Shown here: positions 48,659 to 57,837 of the stretch, piece by piece
Position numbering within the stretch: position 1 is the first letter of the stretch
Layout: each line of letters starts with the position of its first letter
Assembly (NCBI GenBank): GCA_025757685.1
Contig: CP107220.1
Span: 1,881,501 to 1,945,500, forward strand
Direction: 5' to 3'
Source: Oscillospiraceae bacterium
GTDB taxonomy: Bacteria; Bacillota; Clostridia; Oscillospirales; Acutalibacteraceae
Length of the DNA stretch: 64,000 bases
Position numbers and translations under genes: made by a program
Notes under the pieces: generated by a model
Told to the model about the DNA's origin: nothing
Seen by the model: the letters and a program-made list of their open reading frames with translations, nothing else
Database searches by the model: none

Positions 48659-51259
48659 ATGGCAAGAGAAATCATCGACAGCGTAGAAAAGCTGGAGGCG
48701 GAGCTGGACCGTGTGCGCGCAGCGCAGCGGGAGTTCGCCACTTACACCCAGGAGCAGGTGGATAAAATTTTCTTTGCGGCGGCCATGGCTGCCAATAAGG
48801 CAAGAATTCCCCTGGCCAAGATGGCGGTGGAAGAGACCGGCATGGGCTTGGTAGAAGACAAGATCATCAAGAACCACTACGCGGCAGAGTACATTTATAA
48901 TGCATACAAGAACACCAAAACCTGCGGCGTGATCGAGGAAGATAAGGCCTACGGTATTAAGAAGATCGCAGAGCCTCTGGGTGTGATTGCGGCGGTGATC
49001 CCCACCACCAACCCCACCTCTACGGCCATCTTTAAGACCCTGATCTGCCTGAAGACCCGCAACGGCATTATCATCTCTCCCCATCCCCGGGCCAAGAAGA
49101 GCACCACTGCTGCGGCCAAGATCGTGCTGGACGCTGCTGTGGCAGCCGGCGCGCCGGAGGGGATCATCAGCTGGATCGACGCACCGTCTCTGGATATGAC
49201 CAACCTGCTGATGAAAGAGGCAGACACCATTTTGGCAACCGGCGGCCCCGGTATGGTAAAGGCCGCGTACTCCAGCGGCAAGCCTGCCCTGGGCGTTGGC
49301 GCCGGTAACACCCCTGCCATTATTGATGATACCGCAGATATTAAGCTGGCGGTGAACTCGATTATCCATTCCAAGACTTTTGATAACGGTATGATCTGCG
49401 CCTCCGAGCAGAGCTGCATTGTGGATAAGAAGATCTACAAGGCGGTGCGCAAGGAATTTGAGGATCGAGGCTGCTACTTCCTGAAAGCGGACGAGATTGA
49501 TAAGGTGCGCAAAACCATTATTATCAACGGCGCCCTGAACGCAAAGATCGTGGGTCAAAAGCCGGTGACCATTGCGGCACTGGCCGGCGTGACCATTCCC
49601 GAGGAGACCAAGGTGCTCATCGGCGAGGTGGAGAGCGTAGACATTAGCGAGGAGTTTGCCCACGAAAAGCTGAGCCCGGTGCTGGCTATGTATAAATCCG
49701 AGAACTTTAATGACGCACTGGAAAAGGCTGCCCAGCTGATTGCAGACGGCGGCTACGGTCATACCTCTTCCGTATATCTGAACGCTGTGACCGAGCAGGA
49801 GAAGCTGGACGCATTCTCCGCCAAGATGAAGACCTGCCGTGTGCTGGTGAACACCCCGTCCTCTTTCGGCGGTATCGGCGACCTGTACAACTTTAAGCTG
49901 GCACCGTCCCTGACCCTGGGCTGCGGCTCCTGGGGCGGCAACTCCGTGTCTGAGAATGTAGGGGTCAAGCACCTGGTGAACATCAAAACCGTTGCAGAAA
50001 GAAGGGAAAATATGCTGTGGTTCCGTGCCCCGGAGAAGGTGTACATTAAGAAAGGCTGCCTGCCGGTGGCGCTGGACGAAGTGGGCAATGTGATGCAGAA
50101 GAAAAAGGCATTCATTGTTACGGACAGCTTCCTGTATAAGAACGGCTACACCAAGCCCATCACTGATAAACTGGACGAAATGGGCGTGACCCACACCACA
50201 TTCTTCAATGTGGCACCGGACCCCACCCTGGCTTGCGCCAAAGAGGGTGTGGCTGCCATGAACGCTTTCCAGCCGGATTGCATTATCGCCGTTGGCGGCG
50301 GCTCCGCCATGGACGCCGGCAAAATCATGTGGGTGATGTACGAGCACCCGGAAGTGGACTTCCTGGATCTGGCTATGCGCTTTATGGATATTCGTAAGCG
50401 TGTGTACACCTTCCCCAAGATGGGCGAAAAGGCGTACTTTATCGCCGTTCCCACCTCCGCCGGTACTGGTTCCGAGGTAACGCCCTTTGCCGTAATTACC
50501 GATGAGCGCACCGGCGTGAAGTACCCGCTGGCGGACTATGAGCTGATGCCCAATATGGCGATTGTGGACGCAGACTTCCACATGACTGCGCCTAAGGGTC
50601 TGACTGCTGCTTCCGGTATTGACGCAGTGACCCACTGCCTGGAGGCTTACGCTTCCATGATGGCTACCGATTATACCGACGGTCTGGCCATCCGCTCTTT
50701 GCAGATGATCTTCCAGTACCTGCCCCGCGCCTACGACAACGGCCCCAACGATCCGGTGGCTCGTGAGAAGATGGCCAACGCAGCCACCATGGCCGGTATG
50801 GCATTTGCCAACGCGTTCCTGGGTGTGTGCCACTCTATGGCGCATAAGCTGGGCGCGTTCCACCACCTGCCTCACGGTGTGGCAAACGCACTGATGATTG
50901 ACTATGTACTGCGGTTCAACGCGGCGGAAGTACCTGCCAAGATGGGCACCTTCCCCCAGTATGACCACCCCCACACCCTGGCGCGCTATGCCGAGGTGGC
51001 AGACGCTCTTGGCGTTAAGGGTCGCACGGATGCTGACAAGCTGGAAGGTCTGATCAAGAAGATCGACGAGCTGAAAGACTATGTGGGCATTAAGAAGAGC
51101 ATTCAGGAATACGGCGTGGACGAAAAGCATTTCCTGGACACCCTGGACGATATGGTGGAGCAGGCATTCGATGACCAGTGCACCGGCGCCAATCCCCGCC
51201 TGCCCCTGATGAGCGAAATTAAGGATATGTATCTGCGTGCCTACTACGGCAAAGAATAA
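48659..51259 (+). CDS. adhE: Bifunctional aldehyde-alcohol dehydrogenase
   Basis: AdhE reduces acetyl-CoA to acetaldehyde and then ethanol, recycling two NADH, and forms spirosomes. The 866-residue chain has the aldehyde dehydrogenase half (about 1-440). Its motifs are PTTNPTSTAIFK, TGGPGMVKAAYSSGKPALGVG and the catalytic Cys in NGMICASEQS. A linker leads to the iron alcohol dehydrogenase half (about 450-866) with VGGGSAMDAGK, PTSAGTGSEVTPFAVI and the metal ligands in HCLEAYAS and HSMAHKLGAFHHLPHG. Codon use suggests strong expression. A kinase-like gene follows 14 bases on. Confidence 0.97.
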   Translation: MAREIIDSVEKLEAELDRVRAAQREFATYTQEQVDKIFFAAAMAANKARIPLAKMAVEETGMGLVEDKIIKNHYAAEYIYNAYKNTKTCGVIEEDKAYGIKKIAEPLGVIAAVIPTTNPTSTAIFKTLICLKTRNGIIISPHPRAKKSTTAAAKIVLDAAVAAGAPEGIISWIDAPSLDMTNLLMKEADTILATGGPGMVKAAYSSGKPALGVGAGNTPAIIDDTADIKLAVNSIIHSKTFDNGMICASEQSCIVDKKIYKAVRKEFEDRGCYFLKADEIDKVRKTIIINGALNAKIVGQKPVTIAALAGVTIPEETKVLIGEVESVDISEEFAHEKLSPVLAMYKSENFNDALEKAAQLIADGGYGHTSSVYLNAVTEQEKLDAFSAKMKTCRVLVNTPSSFGGIGDLYNFKLAPSLTLGCGSWGGNSVSENVGVKHLVNIKTVAERRENMLWFRAPEKVYIKKGCLPVALDEVGNVMQKKKAFIVTDSFLYKNGYTKPITDKLDEMGVTHTTFFNVAPDPTLACAKEGVAAMNAFQPDCIIAVGGGSAMDAGKIMWVMYEHPEVDFLDLAMRFMDIRKRVYTFPKMGEKAYFIAVPTSAGTGSEVTPFAVITDERTGVKYPLADYELMPNMAIVDADFHMTAPKGLTAASGIDAVTHCLEAYASMMATDYTDGLAIRSLQMIFQYLPRAYDNGPNDPVAREKMANAATMAGMAFANAFLGVCHSMAHKLGAFHHLPHGVANALMIDYVLRFNAAEVPAKMGTFPQYDHPHTLARYAEVADALGVKGRTDADKLEGLIKKIDELKDYVGIKKSIQEYGVDEKHFLDTLDDMVEQAFDDQCTGANPRLPLMSEIKDMYLRAYYGKE

Positions 51260-51273
51260 GGGAGGTTATCTGT

Positions 51274-52014
51274 ATGAAAGCACTGAAAGAGCGCGAGCAT
51301 AAAGTTATCTATAAAGACGGCGACAAGGTCGTCAAGGTGTTTGACGAGACCTTTTCCAAGGCCGATGTGCTTAACGAGGCACTGAATATGGCTCGGGTAG
51401 AAGAGACCGGTCTGCGGATTCCCAAATTGCTGAATGTAAGCAAGGTGGACGGCAAGTGGGCCATTACCAGAGAGTATATTGAGGGTACCCCCCTGAGCCA
51501 GCTGATGGCACAGCACCCGGAGAAGCAGGACGAGTACCTGAATACCTTTGTGGATATTCAGCTGGAGATCTTGGGCAAAACCTGCCCCCATCTAAATAAG
51601 ATTAAGGACAAAATGCACGCCAAGATCAGCGCCTCCGATTATGAGGCCACCCTGCGCTATGACCTGCACAACCGCTTGGAGGGGATGAAACCCCACAAAA
51701 AGGTGCTCCATGGCGACTACTGCCCCAGCAATGTGATCGTGACGCCGGATGGCCGGTATTACATTATCGACTGGGCACATGCCACCCAGGGCAACGCCTC
51801 TGCGGACGCGGCCCGCACCTACCTGACCTTTACCCTTAGCGGCCAGAGCGATGTGGCAGAGAAGTACCTGGCGCTGTTCTGCAAAAAAGCGGATATTCCC
51901 AAGCAGCTGGTGCAGCAGTGGATGCCCATTGTGGCCTGCTCTGAGAGCACCAAGCACATTCCCGGCGAGCGGGAAGTGCTGGACCGCTGGGTCAATGTGT
52001 TTGACTTCCAATAA
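51274..52014 (+). CDS. Phosphotransferase of the aminoglycoside/choline kinase fold
   Basis: The 246-residue product has the APH kinase core in order: VIYKDGDKVVKVFDE (nucleotide strand with Lys), WAITREYIEGTPLSQLM, VLHGDYCPSNVIV (catalytic loop with HGD and Asn) and YYIIDWAHATQGN (metal Asp). The substrate is unknown; such proteins act on small alcohols, sugars or peptides and most are not resistance enzymes. It follows adhE by 14 bases with its own GGGAGG site, so it is co-expressed with ethanol metabolism. A substrate related to aldehyde or alcohol stress is only a guess. Confidence 0.85.
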   Translation: MKALKEREHKVIYKDGDKVVKVFDETFSKADVLNEALNMARVEETGLRIPKLLNVSKVDGKWAITREYIEGTPLSQLMAQHPEKQDEYLNTFVDIQLEILGKTCPHLNKIKDKMHAKISASDYEATLRYDLHNRLEGMKPHKKVLHGDYCPSNVIVTPDGRYYIIDWAHATQGNASADAARTYLTFTLSGQSDVAEKYLALFCKKADIPKQLVQQWMPIVACSESTKHIPGEREVLDRWVNVFDFQ

Positions 52015-52057
52015 TCAGCCCCCCTCCATGTTGGGTTTCCTGCCCAACAAGGTGTGT

Positions 52058-52098
52058 ACCCCGACAGTGCGCCCCCCTGCACTGCCGGGGTCTTTTTT
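52058..52098 (+). terminator. Terminator after the kinase gene
   Basis: ACCCCGACAGTGC...GCACTGCCGGGGT with TCTTTTTT. A smaller TTGGG/CCCAA hairpin precedes it. Confidence 0.85.
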
Positions 52099-52182
52099 AG
52101 GAATCATGCGGTGGGAGCAAGTCCCTGCCGCTGCTGTAATACTTCCCCTCTCTGCATAATCCCCAAAAAATGTTAAATCCTA

Positions 52183-52211
52183 TTGACAGGGTATGCATTG
52201 TGTGGTATTTT
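52183..52211 (+). promoter_or_regulatory. Promoter of iscS-iscU-nadA
   Basis: TTGACA, 17 bases, TATTTT, 35 bases before the ATG. Confidence 0.6.
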
Positions 52212-52245
52212 TTAATTCAAAGTTTAGATGAAAGGGTGTGCGGGT

Positions 52246-53421
52246 ATGCAGGTGTATGCGGACAATGCGGCCACCACCAGAATGAGTGACCGGGCGGTGC
52301 AGGCCATGCTGCCGCTGTTGCAAGAGAATTTTGGCAACCCCTCATCGTTGCATTCTGTAGGGCAGCGGGCTAAGGAAGCGCTGGAGAATGCCCGGGACAG
52401 CATTGCTGCGGACCTGGGCGTCTCGCCCAAGGAGATTTATTTTACCTCCGGCGGGTCGGAGGCGGACAACCAGGCCATTCGCTCGGCGGCGGCTATCGGT
52501 CGTCGCAAGGGCAAGACCAAGATCATTTCTTCCGCCTTTGAGCACCATGCGGTGCTGCACACTTTGGCGGCGCTGGAGAAAGAGGGTTTCACCGTAGAGC
52601 TGCTGCCGGTGCATGAGAATGGGATTGTTCGCCCGGCGGAGCTGGAAGCGGCCCTGGATGAGAACACCTGTTTGGTAACCATTATGGCCGCCAATAATGA
52701 GATTGGCACCTTGCAGCCGGTGGCAGAGATCGGCAAAATTTGCCGTGCCCACGGGGTGCTGTTCCATACGGACGCGGTACAGGCGGTGGGGCATACCCGG
52801 CTGAACATCACACAGAGTGATATTGATCTTTTGTCCCTGTCTGCGCACAAGTTCCACGGTCCCAAGGGCGCCGGGGTGTTGTACGCCCGCCGCGGGGTGG
52901 CGCTGACCAATGTAATTGAAGGCGGCGCCCAGGAGCGGGGCAAGCGGGCCGGTACGGAGAATGTGCCTGCCATTGTGGGTATGGCTGCTGCGCTGCATGA
53001 GGCTATGGAAAACCTGGACCGGGACGCGGCGTATGTAACGGAGCTGCGCCGCACATTGGAAGATAAATTAAGCCGGATCCCGGAGAGCCGGATCAACGGC
53101 GACCGGGCGCTCCGGCTGCCGGGCACGCTGAATATGTGCTTTGCGGGCATTGAGGGCGAGAGCCTGCTGCTCCTGCTGGATCAGGCAGGTATCGCAGCGT
53201 CCTCCGGTTCCGCCTGCACCAGCGGCAGCCTGGATCCCAGCCATGTGCTTCTGGCCATCGGCGTACCGGTGGAGGTGGCCCACGGCTCCCTGCGGCTGTC
53301 TCTTAGCGGGGAGAACACGCCGGCGCAGGTGGCGCATATTGCCGAGACGGTGCCCCGGGTGGTGGCGTATCTGCGCTCCATCAGCCCGGTTTGGGAGCAA
53401 ATGCAAAACGAGAAAGCGTAA
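52246..53421 (+). CDS. iscS: Cysteine desulfurase (NifS/IscS class)
   Basis: This PLP enzyme takes sulfur from cysteine for Fe-S cluster building. With ATG at 52246 (AAAGGG nine bases before) it has 391 residues: VYADNAATTRMS at the N-terminus, SGGSEADNQAI, HTDAVQAVGH, SLSAHKFHGPKGAGVLY (PLP Lys) and the mobile loop SSGSACTSGSLDPSHVL with the active Cys. An ATG 18 bases earlier is possible. It is followed 17 bases on by the scaffold gene. Confidence 0.96.
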   Translation: MQVYADNAATTRMSDRAVQAMLPLLQENFGNPSSLHSVGQRAKEALENARDSIAADLGVSPKEIYFTSGGSEADNQAIRSAAAIGRRKGKTKIISSAFEHHAVLHTLAALEKEGFTVELLPVHENGIVRPAELEAALDENTCLVTIMAANNEIGTLQPVAEIGKICRAHGVLFHTDAVQAVGHTRLNITQSDIDLLSLSAHKFHGPKGAGVLYARRGVALTNVIEGGAQERGKRAGTENVPAIVGMAAALHEAMENLDRDAAYVTELRRTLEDKLSRIPESRINGDRALRLPGTLNMCFAGIEGESLLLLLDQAGIAASSGSACTSGSLDPSHVLLAIGVPVEVAHGSLRLSLSGENTPAQVAHIAETVPRVVAYLRSISPVWEQMQNEKA

Positions 53422-53438
53422 AGAACAGGAGCGAGAAG

Positions 53439-53867
53439 ATGGCTTTGTATTCCGATAAGGTGATGGACCATTTTATGAACCCCCGCAATGTGGGCAAGCT
53501 GGATAACCCCTCCGGTGTTGGCCAGGTGGGCAACGCCCGCTGCGGCGATATTATGAAGATTTATATCCAAGTGGAGGACGGCGTGATCACGGATGTGAAG
53601 TTCAACACCTTTGGCTGCGCCTCTGCCATTGCCAGCAGTTCTATGGCAACGGAGCTGATTAAGGGCAAGCCCATTGACCAGGCGCTGGCGCTGACCAATC
53701 AGGCGGTAGCGGAAGCGCTGGACGGCCTGCCTGCAATAAAAATGCACTGTTCCGTCCTGGCCGAGGAGGCCATCAAGGCAGCAGTGAAAGATTATTATGA
53801 CAAGAACGGCATTGCTTACGACCCGGCGGCCTTTTGCCCCGGCGACTGCGCTCATTGCCATGAATAA
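53439..53867 (+). CDS. iscU: Iron-sulfur cluster scaffold IscU/NifU-like
   Basis: The scaffold receives sulfur from IscS and passes clusters to targets. The 142-residue product has MDHFMNPRNVGKLDN and the three cluster Cys in GNARCGDIMKIY, FGCASAIASSS and KMHCSVLAEEA. A Cys-rich tail CPGDCAHCHE at the end could bind metal too. The ATG at 53439 follows GGAGCGAG; the longer frame overlaps iscS. nadA begins 24 bases later. Confidence 0.95.
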   Translation: MALYSDKVMDHFMNPRNVGKLDNPSGVGQVGNARCGDIMKIYIQVEDGVITDVKFNTFGCASAIASSSMATELIKGKPIDQALALTNQAVAEALDGLPAIKMHCSVLAEEAIKAAVKDYYDKNGIAYDPAAFCPGDCAHCHE

Positions 53868-53891
53868 CCCGGTGTAAGGGAGGAGAAAACC

Positions 53892-54806
53892 ATGATACGG
53901 GATATACAAGATGAGATTATGCGGCTGAAAAAGGAGAACGATGTGTGTATTCTGGCTCATTTGTACCAGAACGACGCCATCTTAGAGGTGGCGGATTACA
54001 CCGGCGACTCCTTTGCTTTGGCCAAATTGGCCCAGACCGTGCCCAACAAGACGGTACTCATGTGCGGCGTGCGCTTTATGGCGGAGACAGTGAAGATGCT
54101 GGCGCCGGACAAGCGGGTGCTGCTGAGCAATCCGGACGCCGGCTGCCCTATGGCGGAGCAGATGGACCGGGAAGTGATTGAACAGGTGAAAGAGAATTAC
54201 CCGGATTATACCGTGGTGGCGTATATCAACACCACGGCGGAGCTTAAGACGGTGTGCGATGTGTGCGTCACTTCTTCCAGTGCGGAAAAGGTGATCCGCA
54301 AGATCGACAACGACAAAATTCTCTTTATCCCGGACTGCAATTTGGGGGACTATGTGTCTCGCCAGGTGCCGGAAAAGACCTTTAAGCTGCTTAGCGGCGG
54401 CTGCCCCACTCATGCCCGGCTTACTGCCCGGGATGTGCAGGCGGCCAAGGCCAAGCATCCCCAGGCGCTGTTTTTGGTGCACCCGGAGTGCGTGCCTGCC
54501 GTTGTGGAACAGGCGGATTATGTAGGTTCTACCACCGGCATTATGCATTATGCCATGCAGAGCGACGCCAAAGAATTTATCATCGGTACGGAGAACAGTA
54601 TTTGCGAGCACCTGCAAATGCAGTGCCCGGACAAGCGCTTTTACCCCCTGTCCAAGGACTGCGTGTGCCACAATATGAAGGCCACCACCCTGGGCGATGT
54701 GCTGGGCTGCCTGCAAGGCACCGCCGGCCAGGAGATCACCGTGCCCCCGGAGATTGCGGAAAAGGCCGTGCGCTGCATTGACCGTATGATAGAACTCTCC
54801 CAGTAA
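53892..54806 (+). CDS. nadA: Quinolinate synthase
   Basis: NadA joins iminoaspartate and dihydroxyacetone phosphate to quinolinate, the NAD ring, using a [4Fe-4S] cluster. The 304-residue short-form chain has ILAHLYQNDAILEVADYTGD and the three probable cluster Cys: PDAGCPMAE (85), LVHPECVPAV (200) and DCVCHNMK (257 or 259). TTGIMHYA is also present. nadB and nadC are absent; the gene follows iscSU, which should supply its cluster. The ATG follows GGGAGG. Confidence 0.95.
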   Translation: MIRDIQDEIMRLKKENDVCILAHLYQNDAILEVADYTGDSFALAKLAQTVPNKTVLMCGVRFMAETVKMLAPDKRVLLSNPDAGCPMAEQMDREVIEQVKENYPDYTVVAYINTTAELKTVCDVCVTSSSAEKVIRKIDNDKILFIPDCNLGDYVSRQVPEKTFKLLSGGCPTHARLTARDVQAAKAKHPQALFLVHPECVPAVVEQADYVGSTTGIMHYAMQSDAKEFIIGTENSICEHLQMQCPDKRFYPLSKDCVCHNMKATTLGDVLGCLQGTAGQEITVPPEIAEKAVRCIDRMIELSQ

Positions 54807-54828
54807 AGCAGAATAGATAGAAATACAT

Positions 54829-54859
54829 AAGGACGGCCTCGGCCGTCCTTTGTTTGTTG
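54829..54859 (+). terminator. Terminator after nadA
   Basis: AAGGACGGCC/GGCCGTCCTT and a T-rich run. Confidence 0.85.
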
Positions 54860-54862
54860 TGA

Positions 54863-55065
54863 AATCCCCCCAATGCCTCCGGCGCAATCCCCCCTGCGGC
54901 TACGCCGCTTTCCGCCTAACCGGCGCCCGTCCCCTCTGTCGCTGCGCGACATCTCCCCGCACAGCGGGGAGTCACCCTTTGCAAGGGGGGCCAAGATTTT
55001 GTAACCGATCAGCCTCCCTTGTGTAAAGGGAGGTGGCTGCGAGCGTGCGAGCAGACGGAGGGATT
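54863..55065. repeat. MITE-like dispersed element, copy 4
   Basis: Starts AATCCCCCC and ends CGGAGGGATT. It contains CTGCGGCTACGCCGC, the shared CCTAACCGGCGCCCGTCCCC-to-CGGGGAGTCACCC block, and a CCTCCCTTGTGTAAAGGGAGG hairpin with GGCTGCGAGC...GAGCAGACGG, as in copy 1 reversed. It fills the nadA-glyQS spacer. Confidence 0.75.
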
Positions 55066-55105
55066 GTCCGCTACAACGGATTTCCCACAACGCCCCGCAA
55101 AAATG

Positions 55106-55134
55106 TTGACCTTTGCCCCCGGTTGTGCTAAACT
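55106..55134 (+). promoter_or_regulatory. Promoter of glyQS
   Basis: TTGACC, 17 bases, TAAACT. The 42 bases left to the ATG are too few for a T-box. Confidence 0.6.
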
Positions 55135-55176
55135 TGTATTCGTATTACTATATAAAACAAGCGGAGGTACTTTTTT

Positions 55177-56559
55177 ATGGATAATTCTGAGAAAACACTG
55201 GAAAAGCTGGTTACCCTCAGCAAGGGGCGCGGCTTTGTGTATCCCGGCTCTGAGATTTACGGCGGCCTGGCCAACACCTGGGACTACGGCCCCTTGGGCG
55301 TGGAGCTGAAAGAGAATATCAAAAAGGCTTGGCGCAAGAAGTTTATTCAGGAGAATAAATATAATGTTGGTTTGGACAGCGCCATTTTGATGAACCCCCA
55401 GACCTGGGTGGCCTCCGGCCATTTGGGCGGGTTCTCCGATCCGCTGATGGATTGCTGCGCTTGCAAGACTCGCCACCGTGCGGACGATCTGATCGAGGCT
55501 TTTGACGGCACCAATGTGGCCGGCTGGACCAACGAACAGATGAGCGACTATATTAAGGAAAAGAACATTCCCTGCCCCAACTGCGGCGCCCACGATTTTA
55601 CGGACATTCGCCAGTTTAACCTGATGTTCAAGACCTTCCAGGGTGTTACCGAGGACAGCAAGGACGAGATCTATTTGCGCCCGGAGACGGCACAGGGCAT
55701 TTTTGTGAACTTTGCCAATGTGCAGCGCACCACCCGTAAGAAAATTCCTTTCGGCGTGGCCCAGGTAGGCAAGTCTTTCCGTAACGAGATCACCCCCGGC
55801 AAGTTTATCTTCCGCGTGCGCGAGTTTGAGCAGATGGAGCTGGAGTTCTTCTGCAAGCCCGGCACGGATTTGGAGTGGTTCGATTACTGGCGCAGCTTCT
55901 GCCGTGACTGGCTGTATTCTCTCAATATGAAGCCGGAGAACCTGCGGCTGCGTGACCACGATCCGGAGGAGCTTTGCTTCTACTCCAAGGCCACCACGGA
56001 CTTTGAGTACCGCTTCCCCTTTGGCTGGGGCGAGCTGTGGGGCGTGGCGGACCGTACCGACTACGACCTGACCCAGCACATTAAGACCAGCGGCAAGAAT
56101 TTGGAATACTTTGACCAGACCACCGGCGAGAAGTATGTGCCCTATGTGATCGAGCCGTCCCTGGGTGTGGAGCGGCTGTTCCTGGCGCTGCTCACTGAGG
56201 CCTATGATGAAGAAGTGATCGATGCGGAGAAGAACGACACCCGCGTGGTGCTCCACTTCCACCCGGCCATTGCGCCCTTTAAGGCTGCTGTGCTGCCCCT
56301 GAGCAAGAAGCTCAGCGATCAGGCGGGCGAAGTATTTGACACTCTGTCCAAGAAGTTCAATGTGGACTTTGACGACGCCGGTTCTATTGGTAAGCGCTAT
56401 CGCCGCCAGGACGAGATCGGCACCCCCTATTGCATTACCTATGACTTTGATTCCGTAGAGGACGGTTGTGTCACTGTGCGTGACCGCGACACCATGGAGC
56501 AGGTGCGCCTGCCCATCAGCGAGCTGACCGCCTTTATTGAGAGCAAGCTGGAATTCTAA
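55177..56559 (+). CDS. glyQS: Glycyl-tRNA synthetase, dimeric (single-chain) type
   Basis: This enzyme charges tRNA-Gly. The 460-residue chain is the alpha2 class II type, not the alpha/beta GlyQ/GlyS pair of Bacillus. It has RGFVYPGSEIYGGLANTWDY, NCGAHDFTDIRQFNLMF, the motif 2 block VGKSFRNEITPGKFIFRVRE and VIEPSLGVERLFLALL; the C-terminal anticodon domain starts near 355. A CACKTRHRAD and CPNCGAHD zinc-like pair is visible. GGAGG precedes the ATG. Confidence 0.96.
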   Translation: MDNSEKTLEKLVTLSKGRGFVYPGSEIYGGLANTWDYGPLGVELKENIKKAWRKKFIQENKYNVGLDSAILMNPQTWVASGHLGGFSDPLMDCCACKTRHRADDLIEAFDGTNVAGWTNEQMSDYIKEKNIPCPNCGAHDFTDIRQFNLMFKTFQGVTEDSKDEIYLRPETAQGIFVNFANVQRTTRKKIPFGVAQVGKSFRNEITPGKFIFRVREFEQMELEFFCKPGTDLEWFDYWRSFCRDWLYSLNMKPENLRLRDHDPEELCFYSKATTDFEYRFPFGWGELWGVADRTDYDLTQHIKTSGKNLEYFDQTTGEKYVPYVIEPSLGVERLFLALLTEAYDEEVIDAEKNDTRVVLHFHPAIAPFKAAVLPLSKKLSDQAGEVFDTLSKKFNVDFDDAGSIGKRYRRQDEIGTPYCITYDFDSVEDGCVTVRDRDTMEQVRLPISELTAFIESKLEF

Positions 56560-56581
56560 GTAAAAGCGAAAGGCATTTCTT

Positions 56582-57760
56582 ATGGAATTGAACCGCAAGC
56601 AAATTAAATCCCAGGCGCGCATACTGGTGCAGAACAAATGGGGCGCCCTGTTTGTGATCACCTTTGTGGTGATGGTGCTCACCGGTATGGGTATGTTTAA
56701 TAACTCTCAGATTAATCTGGTCAAGCAGATCTCCAATTATAATCATGCCAGCGACTATGGCAGCTGGGATAATCGTGAGGATAACCCGCTGGAGGAGTTT
56801 GATTTCGACGATCAGGACGAGGACGACAACCCGCTGGAGGAGTTTGACGGCACCGGCGCCATTACCCCGGTAGCGACCAGTAACAATACGGCAGAGACGA
56901 TGTCCGTTGCGGCGCTGGCCGGGTTCGGTGCGCTGTTCAGCTTGGCAGCTTTGTTGCTGTCGCCCTTGAATGTGACCCTGGACGGCTACTATGTGTACTT
57001 TGTGCGTACGGCGCCACCGGTACGCCTGGGTGCGGACCTGGGCCAGGTGTTTAAGAACACCTTTAACAAGCACTATTCCGGGCGGTTGCTGTTGGTGATC
57101 TTAGGTGGCTTGTTCACTTTCCTGTGGTCGCTGCTGTTGATTATCCCCGGCATTGTGTACAGTTACGGCATTTATTTTGCCAACGAGTTGATGGTGGATA
57201 ACTCCAACCTGTCACCGATGGAAGCGCTGAAGCTTAGCCGTCGTATGGTAGACGGTCACCGTGGCGAGCTGTTCCGTCTGGATCTGAGCTTTATTCTGTG
57301 GTGGCTGCTGATGGCGTGCACCGCCGGGATTGCCGGTATTTATGTGCTGCCCTATTACAAGACCACCCGGGCGCTGTATTATCAGAATTTCCGTATGCGC
57401 GCTCTGGCCACCGGTCAGCTGACGGAGGATGACTTTCTCAGCGAGGCGGAGCGTATGGCCAAGTACGGCGCTTATGGCGCCTATACAGCGCCTCGCCGGG
57501 AGCAGCAGCCCATGAACGGCCAGTATAATCCGTATACCCCGCCTATGGCAGACGATTTTCGGTCTTATGAGCAGTGCGGCTACGGCGGCACCCAGCAGGG
57601 AACGAATCCACCGGAGCAGCCCCAGGCACCCGGTGCACCCACTGCCGATGGGCAGCAGCCCACCCAACAGCCGCCGGTGTGGAACCAGACCCCGCCTGCG
57701 GAACCCCCGGTGTGGAATCAAACTCCGCCTGCGGAGCCTACCGATGGTACGGACGAATAA
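56582..57760 (+). CDS. DUF975 family membrane protein with repeat-rich tail
   Basis: The 392-residue product has the DUF975 plan: a basic start RKQIKSQARILVQNKWGALF and a first helix (about 22-38). An acidic extracytoplasmic insert (about 55-95) carries DNPLEEFD twice. Further helices follow (about 112-130, 162-200, 230-255), with RLGADLGQVFKNTF and SPMEALKLSRRMVDGHRGELF, the family core. The soluble tail (from about 300) is Pro/Gln-rich and repeats PPVWNQTPPAEP in tandem. The function is unknown. It follows glyQS by 22 bases. Confidence 0.8.
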   Translation: MELNRKQIKSQARILVQNKWGALFVITFVVMVLTGMGMFNNSQINLVKQISNYNHASDYGSWDNREDNPLEEFDFDDQDEDDNPLEEFDGTGAITPVATSNNTAETMSVAALAGFGALFSLAALLLSPLNVTLDGYYVYFVRTAPPVRLGADLGQVFKNTFNKHYSGRLLLVILGGLFTFLWSLLLIIPGIVYSYGIYFANELMVDNSNLSPMEALKLSRRMVDGHRGELFRLDLSFILWWLLMACTAGIAGIYVLPYYKTTRALYYQNFRMRALATGQLTEDDFLSEAERMAKYGAYGAYTAPRREQQPMNGQYNPYTPPMADDFRSYEQCGYGGTQQGTNPPEQPQAPGAPTADGQQPTQQPPVWNQTPPAEPPVWNQTPPAEPTDGTDE

Positions 57761-57777
57761 ATATAATTGTATAAAAC

Positions 57778-57807
57778 AAAAGAGCACCCACCGGGTGCTC
57801 TTTTTTG
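57778..57807 (+). terminator. Terminator after the DUF975 gene
   Basis: AGAGCACCC-acc-GGGTGCTCT with A4 and T6. Confidence 0.9.
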
Positions 57808-57837
57808 ATAGAGTTGCATAACCGTATTTTGTTGGCC

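Noticed and set aside
51274..52014. Aminoglycoside resistance gene
   Set aside because: It has the APH fold but sits in the adhE operon and lacks features that would tie it to a drug; most such proteins have other substrates.
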